From Hyphodiscus hymeniophilus (taxonomy: Eukaryota; Ascomycota; Leotiomycetes; Helotiales; Hyphodiscaceae), in contig VNKQ01000014.1 of the NCBI GenBank assembly GCA_016508695.1, forward strand, positions 124,001 through 188,000: a stretch of 64,000 nucleotides of DNA, in the 5' to 3' direction. Positions 46,726 to 57,697 of this stretch are shown here, in pieces (position 1 is the first letter of the stretch; the number at the start of each line of letters is the position of its first letter). A program made the position numbers and the translations under genes. The notes beneath the pieces are model-generated. The model ran no database searches. It was not told the origin of the DNA and saw only the letters and a program-made list of their open reading frames with translations.

Positions 46726-47469
46726 TCACATCAATCCGTTTCTCATCTCGCCGCTCACTTGCTCGCCACCACAGCCGCGCTCTCCATGTGTTTTCAGTAT
46801 ATGTCCCGTCAATCCTTCGTCATGCTCGCCCTCCACAAATTTCATTTCTCGCTCCTTCATGTCCACTTTTTCTTCATCCTTCCAGAGCCCCAAGTTGTAG
46901 CACAATGAACCCAACGTACACATGAGAAGAAGGAAGAACGGACTGCGGATCTCTCCATAGCTAGCACTTTTCTGAGTGGTCGATGGACTCGCCTGTGGTG
47001 AGCTCGAAGTCGGAGCTAGGGTTGATGAAAGGAAGGAGGCGGAGGACGATGACGATGACGAAGTCTTCAAAGAAGTGTTCGTCAGAGTCAAGGGCATCGA
47101 GCTCAGTGAAGGCGTATTGACGTTCACACTACCTGTACAAGGAGCAGAGACGCCCGATGGAACAAGGAGAGAGCAGGGGATTGGTCCGCCTGGCACTGGT
47201 GAATTTGTACCTACCGGAACAGGGCTTGACAGGGAACTTCCCGAGCCTGAGGATGGATATGACCACGTTGTTGTGGGGGACTGGAGCGTTGATGATGCTG
47301 CGACAGAAATTGGGACGGACGATCCCATTCCACTGCAGAGAGGCGAATCCGCCGATGCATTGAATCCGCAGGGCTGTGGCTCTCCTGGTACCCAGACTGT
47401 TGCGGAGTCGAATGTTGATGATGCGAGTGTGAGAATTGGCAAAATGGCCAGCAGGAAGAAGGACATCAT
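46726..47469 (-). CDS. Secreted Ser/Thr-rich protein with one C-terminal membrane helix
   Basis: The minus frame is open from 47526, with ATGs at 47526 and 47469. The second gives a proper signal peptide (MMSFFLLAILPILTLASS) and is preferred, giving 247 residues. Two Cys pairs in similar settings follow (QPCGFNASADSPLCSG and IPCSLLVPSGVSAPCTG), then a long Ser/Thr/Pro tract that should be heavily O-glycosylated. A membrane helix (FFLLLMCTLGSLCYNLGLW) and a charged tail of about 55 residues end the protein. The plan fits a cell-surface mucin-like or sensor-like protein. No named domain is recognised. Confidence 0.65.
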   Translation of the reverse strand: MMSFFLLAILPILTLASSTFDSATVWVPGEPQPCGFNASADSPLCSGMGSSVPISVAASSTLQSPTTTWSYPSSGSGSSLSSPVPVGTNSPVPGGPIPCSLLVPSGVSAPCTGSVNVNTPSLSSMPLTLTNTSLKTSSSSSSSASFLSSTLAPTSSSPQASPSTTQKSASYGEIRSPFFLLLMCTLGSLCYNLGLWKDEEKVDMKEREMKFVEGEHDEGLTGHILKTHGERGCGGEQVSGEMRNGLM

Positions 47470-48334
47470 GATGGGGAAATTTCTGTTTGTGGAGCTTCTC
47501 TTGGCTTCAGGGGCTCTACAACTCATTTCGTTGTTAAATCCTAGAACGGATGTACAATGAATCAGTTGTCGATCTGTTGATATGTAGTACGGAGAGTATC
47601 TCGATAATTGATGTTAATGCGCTGCGGTTTGTTGTTTGCTCGAGTAGAGGCTTTGTAAGATGCAGATACGGAGTGGGAGCCTCCGTGGGTTTGAGGCGGA
47701 GGTGAAAGGTTAATGTGGTGGATTTTTTACTTGCTCCAGTAGGTGATCTAGTCGTTGCTGAGAGAGTAAATTGGCTAAGGACCGTATGGGTACTTGGAGA
47801 GGAGTGTGCCAGATGTCTCTGAGACAGCTTCGCTACAGGATCTAGATATATCAGCACTCCAAGTCCATTATCCGTCTTAACCGTTAATACAATTGGTCAA
47901 GGGAATAGTGTTACCTTCGGGGCTGAGGTTGCTACCAACGAAATTGGGGTTGGAATGATGATTTGCAGTCTGATTGGAGTTTTAAGTACGGTTGGGTTGG
48001 TAGAACTTGTGCCACAGTTGGGAAGAACAGGTTGAAGCTCAATGCTGTCAGACCAGTACAGGCAGTGCAAGTTTGTATCTATTCAATAGAAACAGAGGGT
48101 TTTGTTCTTTGGTGGCTGAGAGTTGTTATTCAAAAATAATTAAAAAGGTCTGGGACGGAAAAACGACTGGAAGTGTTTTGTATCAAATTATCGAAGTGAT
48201 CTAAGTCTGACCCCTTTGATTCACAGGCAAGCTCCCCGATATGCAGATTGCAAGTCATTGAATTTGCGTTCCATTCTCTGTGTATCACCGATCTCATCGA
48301 ATTAATTTAGTCCTGATCTTCCATTTGATTTTCA
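47470..48334. other. Intergenic, no gene seen
   Basis: Short frames occur on both strands (minus 47534-47857, plus 48007-48204) without a domain. This is the upstream region of the Ser/Thr-rich gene. Confidence 0.4.
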
Positions 48335-48848
48335 TCAGCTTGCTCTCTTCTCTTTCGGAGACATGAAAAAATCACTCACCTCCTCCCAGTACCCACAATC
48401 ATCCCATATTTGTCGAATAATCACAACTGTCCACCAGATCCATGGTCCATGCAAGACCTCTGTCACAAAGCTATGCCAGGATAATATGAGGCCTGCAAAA
48501 GTGTGAATTGCATCGAGAGAAAATCGTGGGTTCTTGTTCATGCGGTCAAAGGCCATCCAATAAATATCCTTTTAGAAGGTCATCCGGCTAGTCCTCAACT
48601 GGAAGTTTTGAGAGAAATCCCCAGGTGGCGCGGAACCAGAACGCAAAGTAGAGTGTGCATAGCGCAAAGGTGAGGCAGAGAAGGAAGAGTTCAAGATTTG
48701 AGGTTTTCATATTGACGGGGTATCGTTTTCGGAAGACGTGCTTTGAGGAGGTCATGAGTTTGTATTTTGGCCGACTTGGGATCAAGTGTACCTGGAATTG
48801 GTGATGGTTGAATGTTGACGGGTCGACCAGGAGTGGTTGACGTAACAT
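48335..48848 (-). pseudogene. Two hydrophobic fragments, possibly one broken membrane-protein gene
   Basis: The upstream minus frame (48848-48588) holds a clear membrane helix (LELFLLCLTFALCTLYFAFW) and ends SKLPVED before a TAG. If the TAG is ignored, the frame continues about 15 residues before a second stop. The next frame (48556-48335) starts MAFDRMNKNPRF and contains more hydrophobic segments (FAGLILSWHSF, WIWWTVVIIRQIW) and a short charged end. No intron with good sites joins them. They could be two tiny genes or one gene that has lost its frame. No family is recognised. Confidence 0.3.
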
Positions 48849-49223
48849 TGGAGGGTAGGAGAGGTTGAGAATTGCCTTGCCTAGCTTAAACAGTGATTGA
48901 GATCGTTTTGCGTAAAGTGATTAGTGAATCATAAAGGGTTTAAGAATTGGTAGCAGGAACGTGAAGCGGAGACCCAACATTGGTACTGGAGGAAAGCTAA
49001 TTGATTGTGGCCTTGGGAGGCAGCTTTGAGGGACAGGCTGCGCCTCCACTATTCTGGTTCGACGGCTTGCCTGGAACACAGGAGGTGGTCGAAGATGTTC
49101 GTCAGTGTGTGGTCAGTGAATATACACAACGCATTGAAGGTAATCATTGCCATTCTGGATTTGAGCTAGGCCTCGAGCTGTAGTACCGGCAAGTATGCAA
49201 TGCAAAACTATCATGAGCCCTCT
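48849..49223. other. Intergenic, no gene seen
   Basis: This lies downstream of the F-box gene. The only open frame (49001-49183) has no features. Confidence 0.4.
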
Positions 49224-50970
49224 CTAAATTTCATCAACAACATGATCATGATCAGAACCGCCATCTACGTCATCTATATCATCCATGTCATCCATGTCGC
49301 CTGCTTCAAAGTCAGCAACCGAATCGCAGTCATATATTCAGTTAATGCCGTGGAATTGAAGAGGAACTTTTTAGCACTTACTATCTGGGTTACTTTCTGA
49401 ACTGTCACTACTCGACTCCTTGCCGTTCAGTCCGACGACACTGGTGTATGTAATGTAATCTCTCAGACCACTCTGCATATCTGGTCCGGCCCAGTTTCTG
49501 ATGCTAGAATGAGAGGTATCCATGAAAGTGACATGCCGGGCAGTTGGCATTTCGTTCGGGCCTTGGGAAAGGAATTGCAAGTTTATGGCGGAGATCTTGA
49601 GATCTAATTTGGATAATTGACCAAAAAACTTGGCCCAAAGATTACTTCGGTCCTCGGGTGCGATCAATGGAGGCTCCAACAAAGATATCTTATGGAAGCT
49701 GATTGTGCGAAGCGTTACTCCATACTTTCGGATCAGAGCAAGCAGAACTCCCGAATCTATGGCTGTCATCCCAATGTCTAATCGTTGAAGCTTAATAAGA
49801 TCAACAGGTGGGGGGCTTCGTGGAAAAGGTATTCCTGACGGCGGGGAGGAAGGCACTGCAGTGACGGGCTGTGATAGCCATGTCAAGATATCATTAGTTG
49901 TTGTATAATCCCGAAAATTCAGTCGAAGATGCTCCAGCTCATGCAATTTGGAAAAGAATCTTCTAAGAAAGTAGCTGGAGCATTCAGTTGGTACACCGTT
50001 CACATCTACCCCATAAGAATCGAAGGCTGTATTCAAGTCGAGAAAGAGTGTTCGAAGACCAGCGAGCACTGGGTCGACAGTAGGTTCAAGATACTTTGGT
50101 AAATGGAAAGCATGATCATACAGACTGTTCTTTCTCAATATCACCTCAAAACGTGGTAGTCGAGACTGTGCCTTCCCTACGGCTCGTAGAATGTTAATGA
50201 AGACGCGACTGAGATGAGTGGCCTCACAACTTAGTGTAGAGTCACCGGTGTAGAAAGGAGGTCGTCTCTGTTCTGGTACTCCAAGCGCTGTACCGGTGTT
50301 GAGCTCAAACGTTCGAGCACCATAGCCTATAATGTCTTCAGGTCAGCAACGCATCCCACAAAAGACGGACTTGACAAAAACCCAGCTACATAAGATGGAA
50401 TTCGCTGAAACACAAGATGGAATGGGATGTTCTGTTGTGAAGCAGTGAGTGAATGTACGCACTTCTCCATGCGTCATTGGGAGCATCCCGATGACGAGAA
50501 TGGGAGTCGAAGTCGCGTAATCCAACAGTCTCAAGATTACTCAGATTCCCAAAAGCTTCGACGAGCATCTCGACGTCCTGGTCTGTGTTGACGAGAGTCA
50601 TTTCGCCAACACACTCATCGATGAAGCGATTTGACTTTGCATCCTCGTCGATTTTTCGAACCTGATGAGCGTTATACAACCTAAAAGCCGTCGGTCGGTG
50701 CAAACTAAACATGACATGGCTGAGGCATGATGATAGTCTGGATTTTGAGATATCGATCAATGCTTGGAGGCTGAACTCGGTAAACATGAATTTTCTCCTG
50801 GTGAAGAATTCGCGGGAGAATGAGGGGAACAGTGTCGTCTCGATTTGCTTGCAGGTGCATCGGAGGTAGCCCAGCTCAGAGGTAGTGAGGTTGGAGGTTA
50901 TCTGAAGTAGAACCTCTACAGGCATCGACAGCAAGCTCACGCTGCCGTCGGCATTCGTTCGATGGGCCAT
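49224..50970 (-). CDS. F-box protein
   Basis: Minus-strand exons 50970-50463, 50326-49382 and 49300-49224 close to 509 residues. The N-terminus has an F-box (SLLSMPVEVLLQITSNLTTS then LGYLRCTCKQIETTLFPSFS, about residues 8-50), which would bind Skp1 of an SCF ubiquitin ligase. The rest has leucine-rich patches (LSNLETVGLRDF, LHELEHLRLNF, LIKLQRLDIGMTAI) of the loose LRR kind seen in fungal F-box proteins. The last exon adds an acidic tail (DMDDMDDIDDVDGG). Its acceptor reads AAGCAG, so two acceptors three bases apart could be used, changing one residue. The substrate is unknown. It is head-to-head with PARP, 478 bases apart. Confidence 0.85.
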
Positions 50971-51448
50971 GGGTGATATGTAAAAGGACCCGGGATGGAT
51001 TTTGAGAGAAAGGCGAAGAAATGAATGAAATGAATGAAATGAGAGGAACAAATCAATCTAATCGCCCAGGAGTGATTGCATAGCTTTGAATTTGGAAGAG
51101 AAGTCAAGACGAGTAGAGAAGTCTTCCACGGAATATATATCGGATCACCTGCGTCGCGAGATTGGGCTGGCAGGCAGCAGCACGTGACTCATATGCTAGC
51201 GTGTCTTTGGTCGCGTTAACCCAGCGGTTGCCTGCAGAACATTAAAAAAGGAGAGGATCAAACAACTTCCCCGATAGAAGAATACCACCATTTCTCCTCT
51301 CCACTTCGGTGGCTACTACGAAGATCTCTCTCTATTTCTTTTCAGTTCACTTACACCCATTTCACACGTTCTAGTCACATCGCATTTCACATTCATTTTC
51401 ACTCTTCACGTCTTCACATCCTGAAGCCATCAAGCGGTCGCGGCAACG
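50971..51448. promoter_or_regulatory. Shared upstream region of the F-box and PARP genes
   Basis: 478 bases lie between divergent starts, with CT-rich leader sequence on the PARP side (about 51290-51400). No defined operator was recognised. Confidence 0.45.
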
Positions 51449-53724
51449 ATGGCCCCCGCTTCTCCATTGCAGGGATGTATCATTGCACTCAGCGGCAACT
51501 TCCCCGGACGGTCTCAAGCAGTCCTCGAATCTGATCTCATTATTGTTCTTGGAGCAACCTTGACAAAATCCATCAATGAAGACACCACCCACCTTGTCAC
51601 TTTGAAGACCGACTTTGCCAAACCGTCAGCGAAGGTCAACAAAGCAAAATCACACGGTATTCCCATCGTCAGCCTTCAATGGCTTGAAGAATGCTTGGAC
51701 ACGAATTCGCGATTAAGCGAAGATGATTATTCATTTGAGGCCTCCGACGCTGCTCCTGCTGCTGTTGCTACAACGAAAGGCAAGGCCACTGGCTCTCGAA
51801 AACGTTCGTCAAAGGATGATTCGGAGGACGACGAATCACAACCACAATCAAAGAAAACAAAGTCTGCAAACACCAAAGGGTCTCAAATACATTCTCAAAT
51901 ACAATCTCAAGACGCCTCTCAATCCGCTACCAGTGGCAGTCGGTCAGATTCGAAGATATCTGTCAAGCCTAAGCTTGAGAGAGAGCTTACTGATGGACCA
52001 AGCAATGTTGCCAAGTCCTCTGTCGTCAACATCCCAATCGATGAGACTTGTCCTCTTGCTCATTACACAATCTACATCGACAACGGCGGGGTGATCTACG
52101 ATGCCAACCTCAATCAGACTAATGCTGGTAACAACAACAATAAATTCTACCGCCTCCAGGTATAGCACACATTTATTCCTTATTTGGGAGCCGACTAATA
52201 CTTTGCAGCTTCTCCGAAACGGAAATACCGACTATAAGACCTGGAGTAGATGGGGTCGAGTTGGAGAGCGTGGGCAAAATGCCACTCTTGGTAATGGTTC
52301 TCTCGATGATGCCATTCGGCATTTTGAAAAAAAGTTCAAGGACAAGAGCGGTCTGGCATGGGCAAATCGTAGCGATGCTCCGAAGCCAAACAAGTACACA
52401 TTCATCGAACGCAGTTATGATGACTCGGATGATGAAGAGAGTGGCCAAGCCAAGGTCAAGACCGAGGAAAAGTCAGAAGCAATTGACTCGAAGTTGGCCC
52501 CGGAAGTTCAGGTATTGATGGCCTTGATATTTAATCAAGAACTATTCGCAGCCGCGATGACGGATCTCAACTATGACGTTAACAAGCTTCCGCTTGGAAA
52601 GCTGAGCAAGAACACAATCATTCGAGGCTACCAGGCTCTAAAGGATCTATCGGCTCTACTGAACGATACCTCGTTGGCTGACTCGCAATACGGTACTACC
52701 GTTCAAGCGGCAATCGAGCAAGTTTCCAACTCCTTCTACTCGCTCATTCCACACGCATTTGGCCGCAACCGACCCCCCATCATTCAAAGCGATGAAATTC
52801 TCAAGAAGGAAGTGGAGCTTCTTGACAGCTTGAGTGACATGAAGGAGGCTGCGAACATTCTAAAGGGTGAGCCAAAAGATGCGGAAAAGGTCAATGCTCT
52901 CGACCGACAGTTCAAAGGTTTGAACTTGGATGAAATGACTCCTTTGAACCACAGCAGCACGGAGTTTGTCGAACTTCAAAATTACCTGATAAACACGAAA
53001 GGTGGAACACACGGTATAAAATATCACATAACCCAGATTTTCCGAGTTGAGCGCATAGGAGAGAAGGAGCGGTTAGAGAAGAGCTCATTTGCAAGAACGC
53101 CTGGTGATCGACGTCTTCTGTGGCATGGCTCTCGTTGCACAAATTTTGGTGGTATCTTGAGTCAAGGACTCCGTATCGCCCCACCAGAAGCACCGGTGAA
53201 CGGCTACATGTTTGGAAAGGGTATTTACCTCGCAGATATGTCCTCCAAATCCGCGAATTACTGTGCCCATCACACCTCCAACGGCCAAGCTTTGCTTCTC
53301 CTCTGCGAGGCAGAACTTGGAGACCCAATGCAAATACTGACCGATGCTTCGCACACCGCAAATGAGGATGCCAAGGCAAAGGGATTATTATCGACGTATG
53401 TGATCTGCCGACCCCCTTCACATGAAATATTTTCTGATTCACCTTGCAGATGGGGTCAGGGTTTGACAGGACCCAGCCAATGGAAGGATGCTAAGTGCGT
53501 TCACCCATCGCTGAAGGGTATTCGCATGGTAAGTATATCTTTTCTTGAAGCCACAAGTCGTTGAGTACTGATTTCACACTCTACAACAGCCCGATACAAC
53601 CGTTTTACCTGGAGACACAAATGCGCAAAATGCCTGGCTGCAGTATAACGAGTATATTGCCTATGACGTTGCTCAAGTTCGTATCCGCTATCTCTTCCAG
53701 GTCCGAATTGAGGACGGCTGGTGA
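51449..53724 (+). CDS. Poly(ADP-ribose) polymerase (BRCT-WGR-PARP)
   Basis: This nuclear DNA-damage enzyme builds poly(ADP-ribose) from NAD+. Exons 51449-52159, 52209-53395, 53450-53528 and 53590-53724 give 703 residues. Domains in order: BRCT at about 7-95 (LQGCIIALSGNF ... SLQWLEECLD); a Lys/Ser/Gln-rich linker with nuclear signals; WGR at about 210-310 (WSRWGRVGERGQ); the helical regulatory domain at about 350-480; and the catalytic domain to the end. The H-Y-E triad is present: His541 (LLWHGSR), Tyr584 (SKSANYC) and Glu680 (YNEYIAYD), so polymer synthesis is expected. No zinc fingers are present, as in Aspergillus PrpA. The gene looks intact. Confidence 0.96.
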
Positions 53725-56273
53725 AGGAAGAACCAGGAAACGAAAACAGCATGAGAGTTGTGGCTGCGCACTGGGATCAAATGGCTGGGTAGCTTATTAC
53801 TGAAGGTCACTTAAGGTTGCTGCATCATTATTCTTGCTACCACCATGATATCTGGGATTGGGACTCGGCGACATGGAAAAAGAATTACAAGAGGTGCTGA
53901 GCCAAAACCATACGCACCTTAGGTACATCTGCAGTTATATATGCAGCTTTGCTATACCAACTAGCATATTCCAACCTCAAACAGAATGATTGAAACCTAC
54001 TCACAAATGCGTGTGTTTTATCCCTTCTCCCCAATCAACCAAAATTCTTCTGTACCGGCTTCGCGCCCCTTTGACCTTTGACTTGGCAATCTCTCCAGAT
54101 CCTTTCCAAATTGACTGCAGACCAGTATCCCCATCCTTCAAATGTCTCGAACGAAAACGTCACGCTCATAACACTTCTGAGGAATACTATACAAAATTTC
54201 CCTCTACGAATCCCTAAATCTGCCACAGGGCTAGCTTTATGACCCACCCATCCACACCATCCACATTATCCACACCATTCATCCCTTTGCTCCATCTCGA
54301 TTTCTTTGTCCCCATCCCCCGACTCCCACTGCCTCGCCCATTCATCCATACAAACACCAATGCCCGAGGCCCATTCATCCATACAAACACCAATGAATAG
54401 CCAGCGCCATTTCTTTCTCGCCCAGCTGTCCGAAATATGGCAACGTATAATAAAATACTCCTTTCACTTTGTCATCCATCTCTGGACCGCATGCGGACGT
54501 GAGATGTGTCTGCCTATCTGGCCCAGTGTCTCTCTGACCTCAAGGTGACGCGGTAGTTGGGGTATGCCGAAGAAAGCGGGAAGGTAAGCGTAAGGCCGAG
54601 TCACTGGCAGATGGGAGAGATACGCGGTCCGTAACATTCAATGGAAGGTTTGGGATGTTAGGTAGGCTGGGAGTTGTTCTCCGCATGGTGCTGGTGCTCT
54701 TACCGCAAGCGAAACCTCATCGCCCTCGAAAATAGTTCAGACAGCGACGTCAAGTATCGCACCCCGCGCCTCCATGGAAAACTTCCCAAAGTGTCGAATC
54801 CCAAACATTTATTACAGTAATCATGGGTATAAAAAATAACAGTCAGCGAGCATCTCCGAGTAGGCATCATTTCGAGCACTAAGCAGTCACGAATCATGAG
54901 ATTCTCTCTCCTTATTCCATCAACAAGCTACCCAATCACAGCGTCCATTCATCGATTCACGACAGTTTCATGACCTTGCGATGTGCAACAAACCTCTAGG
55001 GCAGACCAATGCCGAGTCGGAAGTCTTACACCCCTAAACCCTTCCTCACTTACCTCTGTTCGTGCTCTACTCAGTACCAATCGGGAAAGTCAAGGAGAAG
55101 AACAAAGACTTTCCTCGAGGATAATGGCTAACTAAGCTTGGTTTTCAAGAGGAGATTGATGCTTTGCGTAGACAATAGACAGGGTGTTGGCGAGAGTTGA
55201 CGTCAAATAGTTGAGACGAGGAGGAAGTGAGAGAAACATCAAGAATCGATCCTTATCTGAGAGATGGTGCCGCTGCGAAGTCTGCCTTGGATTCAAAAGA
55301 GTGCGGTCTTGAACCCTTCATCCTCTAAACACAGGGCCTGGGAAAATGAAGTTGAAGTTCCCTTCCCGGTACCGACCTTCTCGCATAACAGCCAAGTGAA
55401 GCTTGTTTTCCAGGGGAACCAGAGCACGAAGCCGTCATATGAACAGGTAATGTCCTAATATTCTGGGTTGGACTTTAAACCTCAAGCCATGTCGATAATC
55501 GTACTCTATTTTCAGCTTGTGTGCGGCGACGTTTGCGAGGGGTAGAAACGATGCGCATATGTTTCAGTAAGGACTAGACCTCATGGGATCAGCCAGTAAA
55601 CCGTTCTAAATACAAAATATTAGCATAGCCTAGATTGGTTAAGGAGCAGGGTTGGAAGAGCTCACTTCTTGGGCTCCATGTTGGAATGATGGATCCACGA
55701 GAGGTCGGCAAGGACGTTGGAGGTTGAACACTCTAGCTAGAGTATGGGGCCAGTTCAAGGAGTCGGTAGCAGCCGCATTGTAACTGACAACATTGTGAAG
55801 TAAAATGAGGAAGAGGATATACGAAATATTATCGGTATTTCGTTCCATTCCTCTGACCCAAGCAAACAGCCCGGTCTACTCTTTTTATGTACACATACCC
55901 AGCATCGTCATCTCGATGCTAATTCCGTACCACGATTCACGCACCACCCGACTCGATTTTCATCTCATCAAGCCATGCATCCCGTGGATCCAATCCTCCT
56001 CAAGTGTGCTTGAAATCTAGAAATACAATTCGAATGAAAAACCCATATGCTCAACGCAATTACGGCAGGTTCCTCCATAGTAGAGACTCTGCATGCTGTG
56101 CAAATGCCTTCAGCTCAATCCCATGATCGGATGGGCAAATTACTGTAACCCATCGTTTTTACGCCTACGTCCGCCAAAAATGGCCGGTCCGTGCAAATCC
56201 TGTATGATTGTGACTCAAGGAGAATCATGTCGTTCGTGTTCGTTATGAAAGGAAATAGAAACTGACTGGCGTA
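53725..56273. other. 2.5 kb spacer without a supported gene
   Basis: It lies between PARP and the convergent WSC gene. Short frames (such as 53990-54217 and 55264-55458) carry no domain. A short exact duplication occurs at 54338-54395. Confidence 0.4.
54338..54395. repeat. Short direct duplication
   Basis: The string GCCCATTCATCCATACAAAC plus ACCAATG occurs at 54336 and again at 54369, with a six-base spacer (CCCGAG). The spacing is about 33 bases, and the copies are identical over 27 bases. Confidence 0.85.
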
Positions 56274-57697
56274 TTATTCGTCAGGATTAATAGCCCGGAG
56301 GATAGGTCCTTGTTGATGAACTCTTCTCGAATAGTCGTGGTCGTCTCGGATTGTGTTGATACTCTCTCTGCTTTTATTCTCTCCTCGCTGATACAAGGGT
56401 GCATGAGGATCTAATCGGGGATCGACTGGCATCAGTCGACTCTTCCTTGAGCCTGGAGCATCTCCGGATTCGGGTTCCCATGTCTCTACCACTCGTCTCC
56501 CATCCGTGCCGAGAATGTATCGGGAGTTCTCACTCATCGTTCTTGACGGTATTGGCCCTCCTAATCCAGCAGAGCTTCCTAACCGACTCCCCTCAGTATA
56601 GGCTTCAGCCTCCGCCCGTTGCTTCTCCTTCCGCCTTCTGGAGATACAGAAATATATTATCGAGCAGACCAGAGCCACAAGGGCTACCAACCCAACCGTG
56701 AGGCCAACTGCTCCTCCCACACCGATCCCACCACTACTCTTCTTCTTTACCCCAGTTTGATTTTGGGAAGCCGGAGGTACCGTCGGCGTCACAGTGACTG
56801 TTCGAAGTTGTCCGGTGACTGTTTCCAGCGATGTGACGGGCGTAGGAGTCCATGAGGATGTCGATGACGAGGAGGTAGTTGTTTGCACTGAAGAGCTTGG
56901 TGAAGAGCTTGGTTGTGAAGTTGTCGAGGCAGATGGGGTCGTGTTCGTATCCTGCGCCATGGTTAGCACTGAAAGTAGACTCAATATCGCTAGCACTTAT
57001 GCAGCGCAGCAAGCTAACAGCAAATATAGAAAAGAGCATACAGAGGATGAAGTCGAAGGACTCGATGACGGGGTCGCTGTCTGGGTATGAAAGACAGTGG
57101 TGGCGGAGGGGGTTTCCGTCACCGTTACCTGTTCGACGCAAGAAGTCAAAATGATTCGCCAAAGAAGGCAGAAGGGGGACGCATTGCATCAAATGAAGTG
57201 AATATGACCCCGTAGTAAGATATGATGCAACGCTAGAGAATAACGGGGTACTAACCTGGCTTGTGGATGATGTCGTTGCACTGCTCCCACCAACAGTAGC
57301 TGTTGGGGATTTGGTCAGAGCCAAGTAGCCAAACAATCCATTCGAACTACCGCACAAATCGTTCGGATACCCGGGGCATTGGAAGTTGCAATCGGAAACT
57401 GATGTCGTAATCCCAGGAGCTTCATTGGAACAGTAGCAGTCGGATTCTTGCAGGATTGCGAAGGCCCAGTTCTCGACGCAGAAGTTGTAGCAAAGTCCGT
57501 TGGACTGGTAGATGCTAGAGTCTGCCATGTGGTCAATATGTCTCTTTCTGCGGTTGTGAGTGTTGCTTACTGGCTTGTGTGGAGGCGGTATTGAGAGAGG
57601 AGCAGTATTCGATATTAAGAGCCGAAGCGTGGTTGGAGAAGATTACGAGAACTGTACAGACAAGCAATCCATAGGAAAACGATCGTGATGAAGCCAT
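56274..57697 (-). CDS. WSC-domain cell-wall stress sensor
   Basis: Four minus-strand exons (57697-57571, 57521-57256, 57128-57042, 56951-56274) close to 385 residues. A signal peptide (MASSRSFSYGLLVCTVLVIF ... ASA) leads into a WSC domain with eight cysteines (about residues 32-115, including CYNFCVENWAFAILQESDCY and FQCPGYPNDLCGSS). Next is a Ser/Thr-rich rod of about 110 residues, likely O-mannosylated. One membrane helix (AVGLTVGLVALVALVCSIIY) and a basic cytoplasmic tail of about 120 residues follow. Yeast Wsc1-3 with this layout sense wall stress and signal through Rom2/Rho1 to the cell-integrity MAP kinase pathway, and the same role is inferred here. The gene is intact. Confidence 0.92.

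Noticed and set aside
46002..47560. Frames opposite the MFS transporter and the Ser/Thr-rich gene
   Set aside because: The opposite strands carry membrane helices, motifs and signal peptides; these frames carry none.
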